DNA of 64,000 bases from Prosthecobacter dejongeii (GCF_014203045.1 NZ_JACHIF010000007.1:124001-188000); one strand, 5' to 3'; counted from the stretch's first letter, positions 43,211 to 52,837 are shown. The notes: generated from the letters alone by a model not told the origin. Made by a program: numbers and translations.

Positions 43211-44722
43211 ATGAAACGTTTTGTTTTTCTTTCCCTCGTGGTCTCGCTCTGCAGCACTCTTTCTGCTGCGGATCCTGTCGAAGCCGATTTTTACAAGATC
43301 ACCACCTACACGACTCCGGCAGAGACTGCCCTGGAAGTGGGGTCCATTGAGCTTTTACCGGACGACAAACTCGCTTTAGGAACTCGCCGCGGGGAGATCT
43401 GGATCGTCTCCAATGCGCAGCAGTCCGATCCCTCAAAAATCAGTTACAAGCTATTTGCCTCCGGCCTGCATGAAGTTCTGGGCCTGGGTTACAAAGAGGG
43501 CGCTCTTTACGCCACGACTCGTTATGAAATTACCCGCCTCAAGGATGAGGATGGCGATGGTCGGGCTGATGTGTTTGAGAACGTGAACGACCAATGGGGC
43601 GTCTCTGGCGACTACCATGAGTATGCTCTTGGCAGCCGTTTTGATAAACAGGGCGACCTTTGGGTCACCCTCTGTCTCACAGGATCATTCGACAGCAAGG
43701 TGCCGTTCCGTGGCTGGGCCGTCCGTATCAAGCCAGATGGCACCCTTGTTCCCACTTGCAGCGGCATTCGTAGCCCTGGCGGTGTCGGCTTTGATGCCGA
43801 TGGCGAAGTCTATTATGTGGACAATCAGGGCCCCTGGCATGGTTCCTCCACCCTTCAGCACCTCGTCCCGGGCAGCTTCCAGGGGCATCCTGCTGGCAAT
43901 ATCTGGTATTCTCTCGCTCCGAACATGGGGCCTCGGCCTGTGGATCCCATCCCGGAAGCTTTCAAGGGCAACCGCAAACGGGGCGAAGCTAATCCCAATG
44001 GCGATCCTGACCGCATTGTCACTGAGCGCAAACGCATCAAGGAACTCCTTCCTCCTGCCGTATATCTCGTTCATGGCAAGGTCGGCAACTCTCCCACCTT
44101 CATCCTCTGCGATGAATCCGGCGGCAAATTTGGCCCTTTCCAAAAGCAGCTTTTTATTGCCGACCAGAGCCACAGCAATGTCAGCCGCGTCTTTCTTGAA
44201 ACCGTCAACGGCATCAAACAGGGCGCTGTCATTCCTTTCCGCACCGGTTTTGCTAGTGGTCTCATTGGTGGGCGCATGGATGCTGAAGGCCATCTTTACA
44301 CCGGCGGCAGTGATCGTGGCTGGGGTGCCCGTGGTGGCAAACCGTTTTGCTTTGAGAAGCTGGAATGGACCGGAAAGTTGCCCTTTGAAATCCATGAAAT
44401 GCGTGCCACTCCGGATGGCTTCGAGCTGACCTTTACCGAACCCGTGGATGTTAAATCCGCCAGTGATGTGACCAGTTACTCCATGCGCGAGTTTACCTAT
44501 GCTTACCGCGAAGACTACGGAGGTCCCGAGGTGGATGAGATCCTTGCCAAAATCAGTTCGGCCAAAGTCGGTGCTGACGGTAAGTCTGTGAAGTTGACTC
44601 TCTCTCCCATGACGCAGGGACACGTTCATGAACTCCACCTCGATGGGGTGAAGAACGCCAAAAGCCAGCCACTTCTTCATTCCGTCGCTTACTACACGCT
44701 CAATGAAATTCCGAAGCGATAG
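43211..44722 (+). CDS. Sorbosone-dehydrogenase-like exported propeller
   Basis: A 503-residue exported propeller protein with signal peptide MKRFVFLSLVVSLCSTLSAAD from ATG 43211. A GTG at 43172 overlapping the previous stop by four bases (GTGA) is an alternative start that would spoil the signal. Blades are marked by VGSIELLPDDKLALGTRRGEIW, YALGSRFDKQGDLWVTLCLTGS and GHLYTGGSDRGWGARGGK. A DEDGDGRAD calcium-like loop lies near residue 115. The C-terminal 90 residues look like a beta-sandwich (FELTFTEPVDVKSASDVTSY). Such proteins pair with DUF1080 proteins in Planctomycetota and Verrucomicrobiota and are likely sugar dehydrogenases; no heme or PQQ site was confirmed. Confidence 0.8.
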   Translation: MKRFVFLSLVVSLCSTLSAADPVEADFYKITTYTTPAETALEVGSIELLPDDKLALGTRRGEIWIVSNAQQSDPSKISYKLFASGLHEVLGLGYKEGALYATTRYEITRLKDEDGDGRADVFENVNDQWGVSGDYHEYALGSRFDKQGDLWVTLCLTGSFDSKVPFRGWAVRIKPDGTLVPTCSGIRSPGGVGFDADGEVYYVDNQGPWHGSSTLQHLVPGSFQGHPAGNIWYSLAPNMGPRPVDPIPEAFKGNRKRGEANPNGDPDRIVTERKRIKELLPPAVYLVHGKVGNSPTFILCDESGGKFGPFQKQLFIADQSHSNVSRVFLETVNGIKQGAVIPFRTGFASGLIGGRMDAEGHLYTGGSDRGWGARGGKPFCFEKLEWTGKLPFEIHEMRATPDGFELTFTEPVDVKSASDVTSYSMREFTYAYREDYGGPEVDEILAKISSAKVGADGKSVKLTLSPMTQGHVHELHLDGVKNAKSQPLLHSVAYYTLNEIPKR

Positions 44723-44754
44723 AGGCTAGGTCAGATAGCGTTATCAGAGGCGTT

Positions 44755-46167
44755 ATGAAGCCTCTCTTTTTACTCCTGACCTTTGGGTTAGCCCTCCAAA
44801 CTTGGGCGGGGGATGCACGACCGAATGTTCTGTTGATGGTTTCGGACGACCTTGCAGCGACGCTTGGCTGCTATGGTCATCCTCAGGCGCAAACTCCACA
44901 TTTAGATGCACTGGCCAAGGAAGGGGTGCTCTTTAGCCGCGCTTACTGCCAGTTCCCACACTGCAATCCATCCCGCTCTTCTTTTCTGAGTGGTCTGCGG
45001 CCTAACCAGACCCGTGTCACGGACAATGCCGACAGCCTCTACGTCAACATCCCGGACGTCCTCACCCTGCCGCACCACTTTCGCCAGCAAGGTTACGCCA
45101 CTGCTCGCTGTGGCAAGCTCTTCCACCTCGGCATCCCCACTGGCCTGGAAAGCATGGATGATCCGCACGCCTGGGACTTCGGCACGCCCTTTAAGGACGA
45201 GCGTCCTTATCCGCCCAAACGCAACTCTATCGTCACCGTTCAGACAGGCAAGAAGCAGGGGTTGGTCTGGCAGGAAATCCCGGGGGATGACGACCAGCTC
45301 TGCGACGGTGCCTTTGCCACCACCGCCATCGGCTGGTTGAAGAAGCGCGATGCCGACAAGCCCTTCTTCCTCGCTGTCGGCTTTCACCGTCCGCATCTGC
45401 CCCTCGTTGCTCCGGCTAAATACTTTGACCTCTATCCTCTGGATGAGATCACCCTGCCTGACTCTCCCGCCAATGATGTCGAGGACATCCCCGCTCCGGC
45501 TCGCAATGGTTCCGTGCCCGGTTATGCCATGACCTCCACGCCGGAACAGCGCCGCGCATCCATCCGCGCTTACCTCGCCTGTGTCAGTTATGTGGATGCG
45601 CAGGCTGGTCGTCTGCTGGCCTCGCTGAAGGAGCAAGGCCTCTTGGAGAACACCATCATCATCTTCACCAGTGACCACGGCTGGCACCTCGGTGAACATG
45701 GCCTCTGGCATAAGCGAAGTCTTTTCGAGGAAAGCGCCCGCGTCCCGCTCATCGTCTCCGCTCCCGGCATGAAGGGCAATGGCCGCACCGCCGTGGGCCT
45801 TGCGGAGCTTACCGATCTCTATCCCACGCTGTGCGATCTCTGCGGTATTTCGGCCCCTTCTCACTTGCAGGGCAAAAGCCTTCGCCCCGTGCTGAACGAC
45901 CCCGCCTCATCCGTTCATGTCGCCGCCTTCACTCAGGCCCGCCGTGGAAAAGATGCAGAGCATTGGGGCCGCAGCGTGCGCACTCCCCGCTGGCGCTGCA
46001 CGGAGTGGGACGAGGGCCGAAACGGCATCGAACTCTATGATCACGAGGCCGATCCGCATGAATACACCAATCTTGCCCAGGTCCCTGAGCATGCCCCCAC
46101 CTTGAAGGAACTGCGTGCCATGCTCGCTAAACACCTTCCGCAGATGGTGCTTTCTGAGAAACGCTGA
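44755..46167 (+). CDS. Iduronate-2-sulfatase-like exported sulfatase
   Basis: A 470-residue type I sulfatase with signal peptide MKPLFLLLTFGLALQTWAG. The formylglycine site is HCNPSRSSFLSGLRP with cysteine at residue 66 (C-x-P-S-R). Metal-site residues lie in LLMVSDDLAATLGCYG at the start and in FTSDHGWHLGEHGLWHKRSLFEESARVPLIV near residue 302. The shape matches iduronate-2-sulfatases, so a sulfated glycosaminoglycan-like or algal polysaccharide is the likely target. It needs a formylglycine-generating enzyme, which is not in this window. The gap from the upstream propeller gene is 32 bases, so one operon is likely. Confidence 0.92.
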   Translation: MKPLFLLLTFGLALQTWAGDARPNVLLMVSDDLAATLGCYGHPQAQTPHLDALAKEGVLFSRAYCQFPHCNPSRSSFLSGLRPNQTRVTDNADSLYVNIPDVLTLPHHFRQQGYATARCGKLFHLGIPTGLESMDDPHAWDFGTPFKDERPYPPKRNSIVTVQTGKKQGLVWQEIPGDDDQLCDGAFATTAIGWLKKRDADKPFFLAVGFHRPHLPLVAPAKYFDLYPLDEITLPDSPANDVEDIPAPARNGSVPGYAMTSTPEQRRASIRAYLACVSYVDAQAGRLLASLKEQGLLENTIIIFTSDHGWHLGEHGLWHKRSLFEESARVPLIVSAPGMKGNGRTAVGLAELTDLYPTLCDLCGISAPSHLQGKSLRPVLNDPASSVHVAAFTQARRGKDAEHWGRSVRTPRWRCTEWDEGRNGIELYDHEADPHEYTNLAQVPEHAPTLKELRAMLAKHLPQMVLSEKR

Positions 46168-46198
46168 TTGGAGTGACTCAGAAAGCTTCGTCATTCGC

Positions 46199-47560
46199 TC
46201 AAGCTTCCAGTTTCCAAGGACCGCGATATTCACGGGTCAACAGCTTGCTGGCTTCTGGATCGTTGAGAATCACTTCTTTCACTGGGTCCCATTTGATCGG
46301 ACGATTCACCAGGAAGGCTATCAGGGCGAGGTGGCCCGGTGTGGCGCTCCGGTGGGCCGTTTCCACAGGGGTCACCGTCGGCTTACGGTTCTTCACACAA
46401 TCCAGGAAGTTGCGGTGATGGCCCGGGGTTTCATAGAGGCGGGTCTTGATGACGTCGTCACCCATTTTGGGGGCCGTGGCTGCTTCCACTACCTTGTCGC
46501 CCTCACGCTTCTTGATGATCTTCTTCAACTCGGGCTTGGAGGCATCGTATGAGCCGCGGTTTACATGGACCCAGCCATCTGTGCCGATCCACTTGGTTCC
46601 CATTTTGATGTCATCATGACCGCCTGCGATGGTCATCACGATGTCACCAGCATAGGTCGCTTCGGCTCGGTACTTGGTTGCTGTGTTCCAAATGTCTGTG
46701 CGGGGCGGCATGTCCACTTGCAGAGGTTTGACGAGAGAAGGGCCGCTGCTGTCCATATCCATGCCCCAGTGGGCGATGTCGCAGTGGTGACCGATCCAGT
46801 CGAGGAGCTGGCCGCCGCCGATGTTGTAGTCCCAGCGCCAGTTTTTATGGACTCGGCACTCAATGTACTCCTGCATCGCCGCAGGCCCGATCCACATCTC
46901 ATAGTCTAGCTCCGCTGGCGGTGGGGTGACGCTGCGCTTGTCCCCCGTCTTGGCAAAGTCGTTGTGGCCTGCGGGCAGGCCTACTTCTACATGAGTAAGT
47001 TTGCCAATGAGTCCATTGCGGACGACTTCCGCACCGATGCGGAAGTTATTTTCACTGCGCTGCCAAGATCCAGTCTGCCAGATGCGACCATAGCGTTTGA
47101 CGGCATTCACGATGGCCTGCTGCTCGGCAACGGTGCGAGCAAGGGGCTTTTCTCCATAGATATCCTTACCGTTCTTGGCGGCTTCGATGGAGGTCAGTGC
47201 ATGCCAATTGTCCGGCAGGGCCAGCATGACGCTGTCAATGTCCTTACGGGCCATTACTTCACGGTAGTCATGATAGCCTTTACAGTCGGTATTCTTGTAG
47301 GCGGCATTGACGGTGTTCACGGCCTTTTCCAGGTTCCGTTTGTCAATATCACAGGCCGCTACGATCTGGCAGTCGGCCTCAGCGAGGAATTTATTGGTGT
47401 TACTGGGGCCCATCATGCCCCAGCCCAAAACGGCCATGGTGATCTTATTGGAAGGAGCATTCTGCCCAAGAACACTGGCAGGAATGATGGCTGGAAAACC
47501 GAGTACACCTGCCGACTTGGCCAGGAATTGACGGCGAGAAGATAGGGGAATGCGTTTCAT
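46199..47560 (-). CDS. Tat-exported Gfo/Idh/MocA oxidoreductase
   Basis: A 453-residue NAD(P)-dependent oxidoreductase of the Gfo/Idh/MocA family. The Tat motif SRRQFLAKSAGVLGFPAIIPAS opens the protein from ATG 47560. The Rossmann site is MAVLGWGMMGPSNTNKFL near residue 42, and the catalytic-strand motif GEKPLARTVAEQQAIV lies near residue 135. A later GGGQLLDWIGHHCDIAHWGMDMD stretch is typical of the exported PVC group. It likely oxidises a sugar or cyclitol in the periplasm with a bound cofactor. It converges on the sulfatase with 31 bases between. Confidence 0.92.
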   Translation of the reverse strand: MKRIPLSSRRQFLAKSAGVLGFPAIIPASVLGQNAPSNKITMAVLGWGMMGPSNTNKFLAEADCQIVAACDIDKRNLEKAVNTVNAAYKNTDCKGYHDYREVMARKDIDSVMLALPDNWHALTSIEAAKNGKDIYGEKPLARTVAEQQAIVNAVKRYGRIWQTGSWQRSENNFRIGAEVVRNGLIGKLTHVEVGLPAGHNDFAKTGDKRSVTPPPAELDYEMWIGPAAMQEYIECRVHKNWRWDYNIGGGQLLDWIGHHCDIAHWGMDMDSSGPSLVKPLQVDMPPRTDIWNTATKYRAEATYAGDIVMTIAGGHDDIKMGTKWIGTDGWVHVNRGSYDASKPELKKIIKKREGDKVVEAATAPKMGDDVIKTRLYETPGHHRNFLDCVKNRKPTVTPVETAHRSATPGHLALIAFLVNRPIKWDPVKEVILNDPEASKLLTREYRGPWKLEA

Positions 47561-47805
47561 TAAGGTCACGTTTGTAGCCAAAGTAGGGCAGAGGTGTCCA
47601 GAATGAATTGAGGAACAAATGACGAGTTTTCTCGCCACAATCTTCATTCCCCCCTAAAGCTAGTGATTCTGGTCGCAAAATCCGTTTGCAAATCGGGCAG
47701 AGGCAACCATAAAGCGCCCCGCGCGTTTTTGAACGCAGCAGAGTGTCTGTGTGTCACAGTGCACTCCCTGTTAAGACAACCCCAAACAACCATGATAGTG
47801 ACAGT

Positions 47806-48534
47806 ATGATCCAAGTGCAAAACCTCCGAAAAGTGTTCGGCAGTAAGGTGGCGGTGGACGACGTCTCCTTCTCTGTCGAAAAGGGTCAGGTCCTCGGCTT
47901 CCTTGGCCCTAACGGTGCTGGCAAATCCACCTCCATGCGCATGGTTACGGGCTACTTCCGCCCGACTTCCGGCAGCATTAAAATTGGGGGTATCAATATG
48001 CTGGAGGAGCCAGAACTGGCTAAGCGATCTCTCGGCTACTTGCCAGAAAACGCCCCTCTTTATTCCGATATGACCGTCGCGAGTTTCCTCGGCTTCTGTG
48101 CCGAAATCCGTGGCGTTACGGGTGCTGCTAAAATCAAAGCGGTTGATCGAGTCTTAGAACTTTGCTTCCTAGAAAGTGTGCGGAACCAGAGTGTGGACAC
48201 GCTTTCAAAAGGTTACCGTCACCGCACGTGTTTTGCCCAGAGCATCATTCACGATCCCGAAGTGCTCATTCTCGATGAACCCACGGACGGTCTGGACCCA
48301 AATCAGAAGCACGAAATACGTGGCTTGATCAAACGCATGGGCGAGACAAAGGCCATCATCTTCTCCACACACATCTTGGAGGAGGTGGAGGCGGCCTGTT
48401 CACGCGCCATCATCATTGACCGTGGTAAAGTCATCGCGGACGGCACGCCTGACCAGCTCAAAAAACTCGTCCCAGGCGTCAATACCCTGGATGAAGTGTT
48501 CCGCGCGATCACTCGCCCTGACACCGTGAAGTAA
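47806..48534 (+). CDS. ABC transporter ATP-binding protein (GldA-like)
   Basis: A 242-residue ABC ATPase. Walker A is GPNGAGKSTSMRMV near residue 39, signature LSKGYRHRTCFAQ near residue 135, Walker B LILDEPTDGLDP near residue 158 and the H-loop STHILEEVEAACSR near residue 190. The start ATG 47806 (MIQVQNLRKVFG) is the family start. It heads a four-gene operon with a gldF-like permease, a gldG-like protein and a DUF4340 protein. In Bacteroidota the same GldAFG complex is linked to gliding, but in Verrucomicrobiota such loci occur in non-gliders and the cargo is unknown. A weak promoter-like TTTGCA/CATAAA pair lies at 47685-47713. Confidence 0.92.
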   Translation: MIQVQNLRKVFGSKVAVDDVSFSVEKGQVLGFLGPNGAGKSTSMRMVTGYFRPTSGSIKIGGINMLEEPELAKRSLGYLPENAPLYSDMTVASFLGFCAEIRGVTGAAKIKAVDRVLELCFLESVRNQSVDTLSKGYRHRTCFAQSIIHDPEVLILDEPTDGLDPNQKHEIRGLIKRMGETKAIIFSTHILEEVEAACSRAIIIDRGKVIADGTPDQLKKLVPGVNTLDEVFRAITRPDTVK

Positions 48535-48574
48535 GAACTTCTTCAACCCTCTTTCGACCTTTTTTAACAACCTC

Positions 48575-49336
48575 ATGAAAAGCAGAGACCTGGAAAACAC
48601 TCTGGCGATTTTTAAGCGGGAGTTCCTCTCCTACTTCAATTCCCCGGTGCTTTACGTCATCGTCGTGATCTACCTTTTGGCCACGATGGCTTTCACCTTC
48701 TTCTTCGGTCAGCAGTTGCTGGAGACGAATAACGCCTCACTTACGGAAACCTTCTTTGTCTGGCATCCCTGGATTTATGTAGTGCTGGCCCCTGCTGTGG
48801 GCATGCGCCTGTGGTCCGAGGAGCATCGTCTGGGCACCTTCGAACTCCTGATGACCATGCCGCTGTCTCCCTGGCAGGCCATCATTGGCAAATTCTTTGC
48901 CGCAGCGATGGTCTGGCTTATCGGTCTGGCCCTTACATTCCCGGTGATCATCACCGTTTGCTGGTTGGGTAATCCAGATCCTGGTCCCATGATCACTGGG
49001 TATGCGGCGAGTTATCTGTATGCCCTCGGCTGCCTGGCGGTGACGAGCGCGGCGAGTGCCTACACTCGCAGTCAAGTGGTGTGCTTCATTGTTTCTGTGG
49101 CCCTTTGCATCGCCCTGACTTTGATCGGCCACCCAGGTATTTTGAATACGGTGCTTAACACTGTGCCTTCAGTTCTTGAACCCGTGGTGCGTTTCATCAG
49201 CTACCTGAGCTTTATGGATCACTTCTTTGAAATGACCCGTGGCATCTTTGTGCTGAGAGACGTGCTCTACTTCGTTTCGGTGATCATCGTGGCGCTCATT
49301 GTGACTCACATGGGACTGCGTTCCAAACGTGCTTAA
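48575..49336 (+). CDS. ABC transporter permease (GldF-like)
   Basis: A 253-residue ABC-2 type permease with six transmembrane helices. FNSPVLYVIVVIYLLATMAFTFF opens it, and LAPAVGMRLWSEEHRLGTFELLMTMPLSPWQAIIGKFFAA is the conserved cytoplasmic loop that docks to the ATPase. It lies 40 bases after the ATPase gene. Export of an unknown compound is expected. Confidence 0.9.
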   Translation: MKSRDLENTLAIFKREFLSYFNSPVLYVIVVIYLLATMAFTFFFGQQLLETNNASLTETFFVWHPWIYVVLAPAVGMRLWSEEHRLGTFELLMTMPLSPWQAIIGKFFAAAMVWLIGLALTFPVIITVCWLGNPDPGPMITGYAASYLYALGCLAVTSAASAYTRSQVVCFIVSVALCIALTLIGHPGILNTVLNTVPSVLEPVVRFISYLSFMDHFFEMTRGIFVLRDVLYFVSVIIVALIVTHMGLRSKRA

Positions 49337-49373
49337 GCTAGGTGTTACTTTTCAACCCTTTCAGAATCCTTTT

Positions 49374-51389
49374 ATGAATTTGAATAGCAAAGAAGGCACC
49401 GCAGGCATCACGGCACTGCTGGTCATCGCCATCGTGTTGGCCGTGAACTTCCTGGTCGGTGGGCTAGGCCTAGGCAATGCCCGTGTAGATTTGACTCAAA
49501 ACAAACTGTACACCTTGGCCGATGGCACACGCAATATTTTGGATCGTCTGAATCCAGATAAACCCGTCACTATTCGTTATTACGAAACGTCTGATGATCG
49601 CATCATGCCCCCGCAGCTCAAGATGCGCGCCACGGTGGTTCGGGATCTTCTTTTGGAGTTTCAAACCGCTGCCAAAGGCAAAATCATCTTGGAGCGGTTG
49701 ACGCCAAATCCGAATACGGAAGATGAAGACCGTGCCCGTGAAGATGATCTCCAGGGCATCCAAGTGAACCAAGATGGCGATACCCTTTACTTCGGTATGG
49801 CGATTCAGTCGGCCGCACAAAAAGAAGTGCTGCCTTTCCTGAATCCCGGTGAAGAAACGTCTCTGGAATACAACATCACCCGTGCCATCCAGAAAGTATC
49901 TAAAACATCCAAGACCGTAGTGGGTGTGATGACTTCCATGCCGATCATGGGCTCTCCAATGTTTCCTTTCCAGCAGCAGCGGGGGCAGCAGCCTTGGGTT
50001 CTCATCCAACGTTTGCGCATGGATTACGAGGTGCGTGATGTGCCCATGAGTTCTGATAAGATCGATTCCGATATCAACACTCTGGTCGTGATCCACCCTG
50101 CCGATATCACTGAGGCCGCCGAGTACGCGATTGATCAATACCTCCTCAAAGGTGGTAAAGTGATCGCCTTGGTGGATCCGCAGAGCATCGTGGCGAAGCG
50201 GGTTTACAGCAACCAACCCAACCCCATGACTGGTCAACCAGGTGGGGTGATCAATCCGACCTCAGATTTGCCTAATCTTTTAAAGGCATGGGGAGTCTCT
50301 TTCTCCAAAACGCAGGTCGTAGCAGATGTGAATTATCGCAGTGCTCAAGGGGGACAAAATCCTCTGGATCTCGAACTTCCTGCGGAAGCCTTAAGCCAAA
50401 CGGATCGTATCACCGCCAGCTTGCAACCTCTGCGGGTGCTGGTTTCGGGGGCATTTACTTTGGATACTCGAGATGGGATTGAATCCACCATTCTTGCAAG
50501 CAGTTCTAAAGCCAACGAAATGCTCGATGTCTCAGAAGCAGAATCGCTGACTCCGGAACGCATGAATACTTTCAGCCCCACCGGTCGGCCTCAGATTTTG
50601 GCGGTACGGCTGAGTGGAAAATTCAAAACAGCATTTCCTGGCGGTCGTCCAAAAACCCCGGCGGCAGGATTGGAATCCGGTGGCGCACAAGAGGATACAA
50701 CGGCCCCCAAACCTGCGGATGCTCCAGCTCCGCCTGTCGTGACAACATCACCTGCTGCACCAGTTGCTACACCAAAGGTGGAAACTCCTGCTAAGCCGGC
50801 CGAGAAGAAGGAAGAGTTTAATATCAGTGACGGCACCATCAAGGAATCCGTCAGCAGTGAAGGTATGGTCGTTTTGTTTGCGGACGCCGATATGATGTAT
50901 GATGAACTCTGCGTGGCGCGAGATCGCTTGGGTGAAATGGTCGCTGCCAACGCAAACCTGCCTTTGATGCTCAACGCCATCGAGGTTCTGAGTGGTGGCG
51001 GAGACCTTCTCCAAGTGCGTAGCCGTGCTGCCACTCAGCGTCCATTCCTGAAGATGGCTGAATTGCGTGAAAAGGTGGATCAAAAGTTCCGCCCTCAACG
51101 TCAAGCTCTCCAGACTAAGCTGGATGAAACCGCTCAGAAAATGGGTCCTCTGCGCGTGAAAGACGGTCAGTTGGCTGATCCTAGTCAGATCAAAGAGCTC
51201 AATGAGTTGATGAAGACGCAATCGGATATCAACCGCAAGATTCGTGAAGTGAAACGTGAACAGAATAAGGAAATCGAGTTCACCAAATCCATGATCGTGC
51301 TGCTGAACTTCCTGGTTGTGCCTTTGCTGGTGGTCTCCCTGGGGATTCTGTTGGCCATTCGTCGGCGTGTGATCACCGCTGCAGTTTGA
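49374..51389 (+). CDS. GldG family membrane protein
   Basis: A 671-residue GldG-type protein anchored by an N-terminal helix (GITALLVIAIVLAVNFLVGGL) and a C-terminal helix (MIVLLNFLVVPLLVVSLGILLAIRR), with a large periplasmic region between. Its GldG marks are DLTQNKLYTLADGTRNILDRL near residue 39 and an N-terminal thioredoxin-like fold. Near residue 445 a Pro/Ala/Thr-rich linker appears (APAPPVVTTSPAAPVATPKVETPAKP). ATG 49374 is chosen; a frame open to 49329 overlaps the permease gene. It acts with the ABC permease and ATPase. Confidence 0.88.
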   Translation: MNLNSKEGTAGITALLVIAIVLAVNFLVGGLGLGNARVDLTQNKLYTLADGTRNILDRLNPDKPVTIRYYETSDDRIMPPQLKMRATVVRDLLLEFQTAAKGKIILERLTPNPNTEDEDRAREDDLQGIQVNQDGDTLYFGMAIQSAAQKEVLPFLNPGEETSLEYNITRAIQKVSKTSKTVVGVMTSMPIMGSPMFPFQQQRGQQPWVLIQRLRMDYEVRDVPMSSDKIDSDINTLVVIHPADITEAAEYAIDQYLLKGGKVIALVDPQSIVAKRVYSNQPNPMTGQPGGVINPTSDLPNLLKAWGVSFSKTQVVADVNYRSAQGGQNPLDLELPAEALSQTDRITASLQPLRVLVSGAFTLDTRDGIESTILASSSKANEMLDVSEAESLTPERMNTFSPTGRPQILAVRLSGKFKTAFPGGRPKTPAAGLESGGAQEDTTAPKPADAPAPPVVTTSPAAPVATPKVETPAKPAEKKEEFNISDGTIKESVSSEGMVVLFADADMMYDELCVARDRLGEMVAANANLPLMLNAIEVLSGGGDLLQVRSRAATQRPFLKMAELREKVDQKFRPQRQALQTKLDETAQKMGPLRVKDGQLADPSQIKELNELMKTQSDINRKIREVKREQNKEIEFTKSMIVLLNFLVVPLLVVSLGILLAIRRRVITAAV

Positions 51390-51425
51390 TTTCTATTTTT
51401 TACACTCTTCAATTTGAATTGATCC

Positions 51426-52718
51426 ATGAAGAAAATTCTCACACTTCTTATCATCCTTGTTGGGCTGGTCGGAGCCGGGCTTGTTTATCAAAAACAGCAG
51501 AATGAGGGGCTGAATACGGCCGCGAATCGGGGCGTAAAAACGCGCGAAATGTTGCTGCCAGATCTAGACATCCAAGGAATCAAAAAAATCCGACTGAAGG
51601 ATGCGACTTCGGAAACCACTGTGAAAATCAGTGAAGATGGCAAATCGGCTACGGTGCTAGAACGTGGTGGGTATCCAGCCAGCATGGACCGAATCAGCTC
51701 CGTGCGTAGCGAACTCTACCAGCAGCGGATTGCCAACAAACAAGAAGTCCGCAAAGGTGCCTGGGCCGAAATCAAGGTGCAACCACCTGGGGAAGCTCCT
51801 GAGGGCGTAGGCACTCAAGTGGAACTGTCAGATGCCGGTGGTAAGGTCATCAAATCGTTCGTCTTGGGTAAAACCATTGACACCGCAGGTGGACGCACGA
51901 GCAACCAGTTCGGTGGCGGCAGCCAGCGTTTCGTTCGCATTCCGGAAGATGGTGATACCATCTGGGTGGTCAGCAATCCATTCACGGATTTGGAAGCCAA
52001 GCCTGATTCCTGGTTGGACAAGGCCTTCATTGATATCCAGAAAATCAAAGAGATCACCGTTGTTCCTCCTCAAGCTGAAGAAGGCTGGAAAGTCGGCCGT
52101 AAAACGGATGCTGAGTTGGAGTTTGCTCTTTTGGATGCTAAAGTGGGTGAGGCTCTGGATGGAACCAAGCTGGCTGTGAGCAATCTGCTTTCGACTCCGG
52201 TCTTCAACGATGTGGTGACGAAGGACAAAACGGCTGAAGCACTCAAAGGCGCGATCAAGGTTAACATCGTGACCTTCGAAGGTTTTGTCTATGATTTGCT
52301 GGTGGCTAAACAGCCTTCTGAAGATGGAGTTGGTCGCTTTTATCTGAGCGTGAAAGTAACGGGGAACTTCCCAAAATCACGTCCGCCAGTGAAAGACGAG
52401 AAGGAAGAAGAAAAGAAAAAAGCGGATGAAGCTTTCGCGACTCAGATCAAAGGCCTCGAAAGCAAGTTGGCCAAAGAGCAGAAGTTTGCAGACTGGGTGT
52501 TTGAAGTGTCTGAATACACCGTCAACAATATCTTCAAAAAGCGCAGTGAGATCGTGAAAGTCGATGCGAAAGCAACCCCTGCTCCGGCAGTGGCCAATCC
52601 ACCTGTTTTCCCAACTCCTACTGCTGCGCCCTCGGCAGTAGCTACGCCACCGATTCAAGTGCCTGTAGCACCCACACCTCCAGCACCGGCTGCGCCTGCG
52701 ACCGAAGAAAAGAAATAG
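51426..52718 (+). CDS. DUF4340 domain protein
   Basis: A 430-residue protein with an N-terminal signal anchor (MKKILTLLIILVGLVGAGLVY) and a DUF4340 domain made of repeated beta units (IKKIRLKDATSETTVKISEDGKSATVLERGG, GDTIWVVSNPFTDLEAKPDSWLDKAF). A Lys/Glu-rich helix follows (KDEKEEEKKKADEAF) and then a long Pro/Ala tail. DUF4340 proteins are regular companions of the GldG-type ABC operon in Verrucomicrobiota and Planctomycetota. It ends at a strong terminator, closing the operon. Confidence 0.85.
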   Translation: MKKILTLLIILVGLVGAGLVYQKQQNEGLNTAANRGVKTREMLLPDLDIQGIKKIRLKDATSETTVKISEDGKSATVLERGGYPASMDRISSVRSELYQQRIANKQEVRKGAWAEIKVQPPGEAPEGVGTQVELSDAGGKVIKSFVLGKTIDTAGGRTSNQFGGGSQRFVRIPEDGDTIWVVSNPFTDLEAKPDSWLDKAFIDIQKIKEITVVPPQAEEGWKVGRKTDAELEFALLDAKVGEALDGTKLAVSNLLSTPVFNDVVTKDKTAEALKGAIKVNIVTFEGFVYDLLVAKQPSEDGVGRFYLSVKVTGNFPKSRPPVKDEKEEEKKKADEAFATQIKGLESKLAKEQKFADWVFEVSEYTVNNIFKKRSEIVKVDAKATPAPAVANPPVFPTPTAAPSAVATPPIQVPVAPTPPAPAAPATEEKK

Positions 52719-52745
52719 AGCTTTTTCACAAAGCGAAGTGCTTCA

Positions 52746-52778
52746 ACGGCAACCCGCGCAACACGGGTTGCCGTTTTT
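52746..52778 (+). terminator. Strong intrinsic terminator of the ABC operon
   Basis: ACGGCAACCCG (52746-52756) and CGGGTTGCCGT (52764-52774) pair perfectly over eleven bases with a seven-base loop. Five T residues follow (52774-52778). It starts 28 bases after the DUF4340 stop. Confidence 0.92.
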
Positions 52779-52837
52779 ACTGCGAATGAACGACAGGGAC
52801 AGTTATCAAGGTGCGTATCCCTTTTCTCCTCCTGATT

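Noticed and set aside
43685-44680. Long minus-strand open frame opposite the propeller gene at 43211
   Set aside because: It mirrors a well-supported exported protein on the plus strand and has no domain signature. High GC at third positions leaves such antisense frames open.
44902-45864. 320-codon minus-strand frame within the iduronate-type sulfatase
   Set aside because: It lies wholly opposite a clear sulfatase with formylglycine motif and signal peptide.
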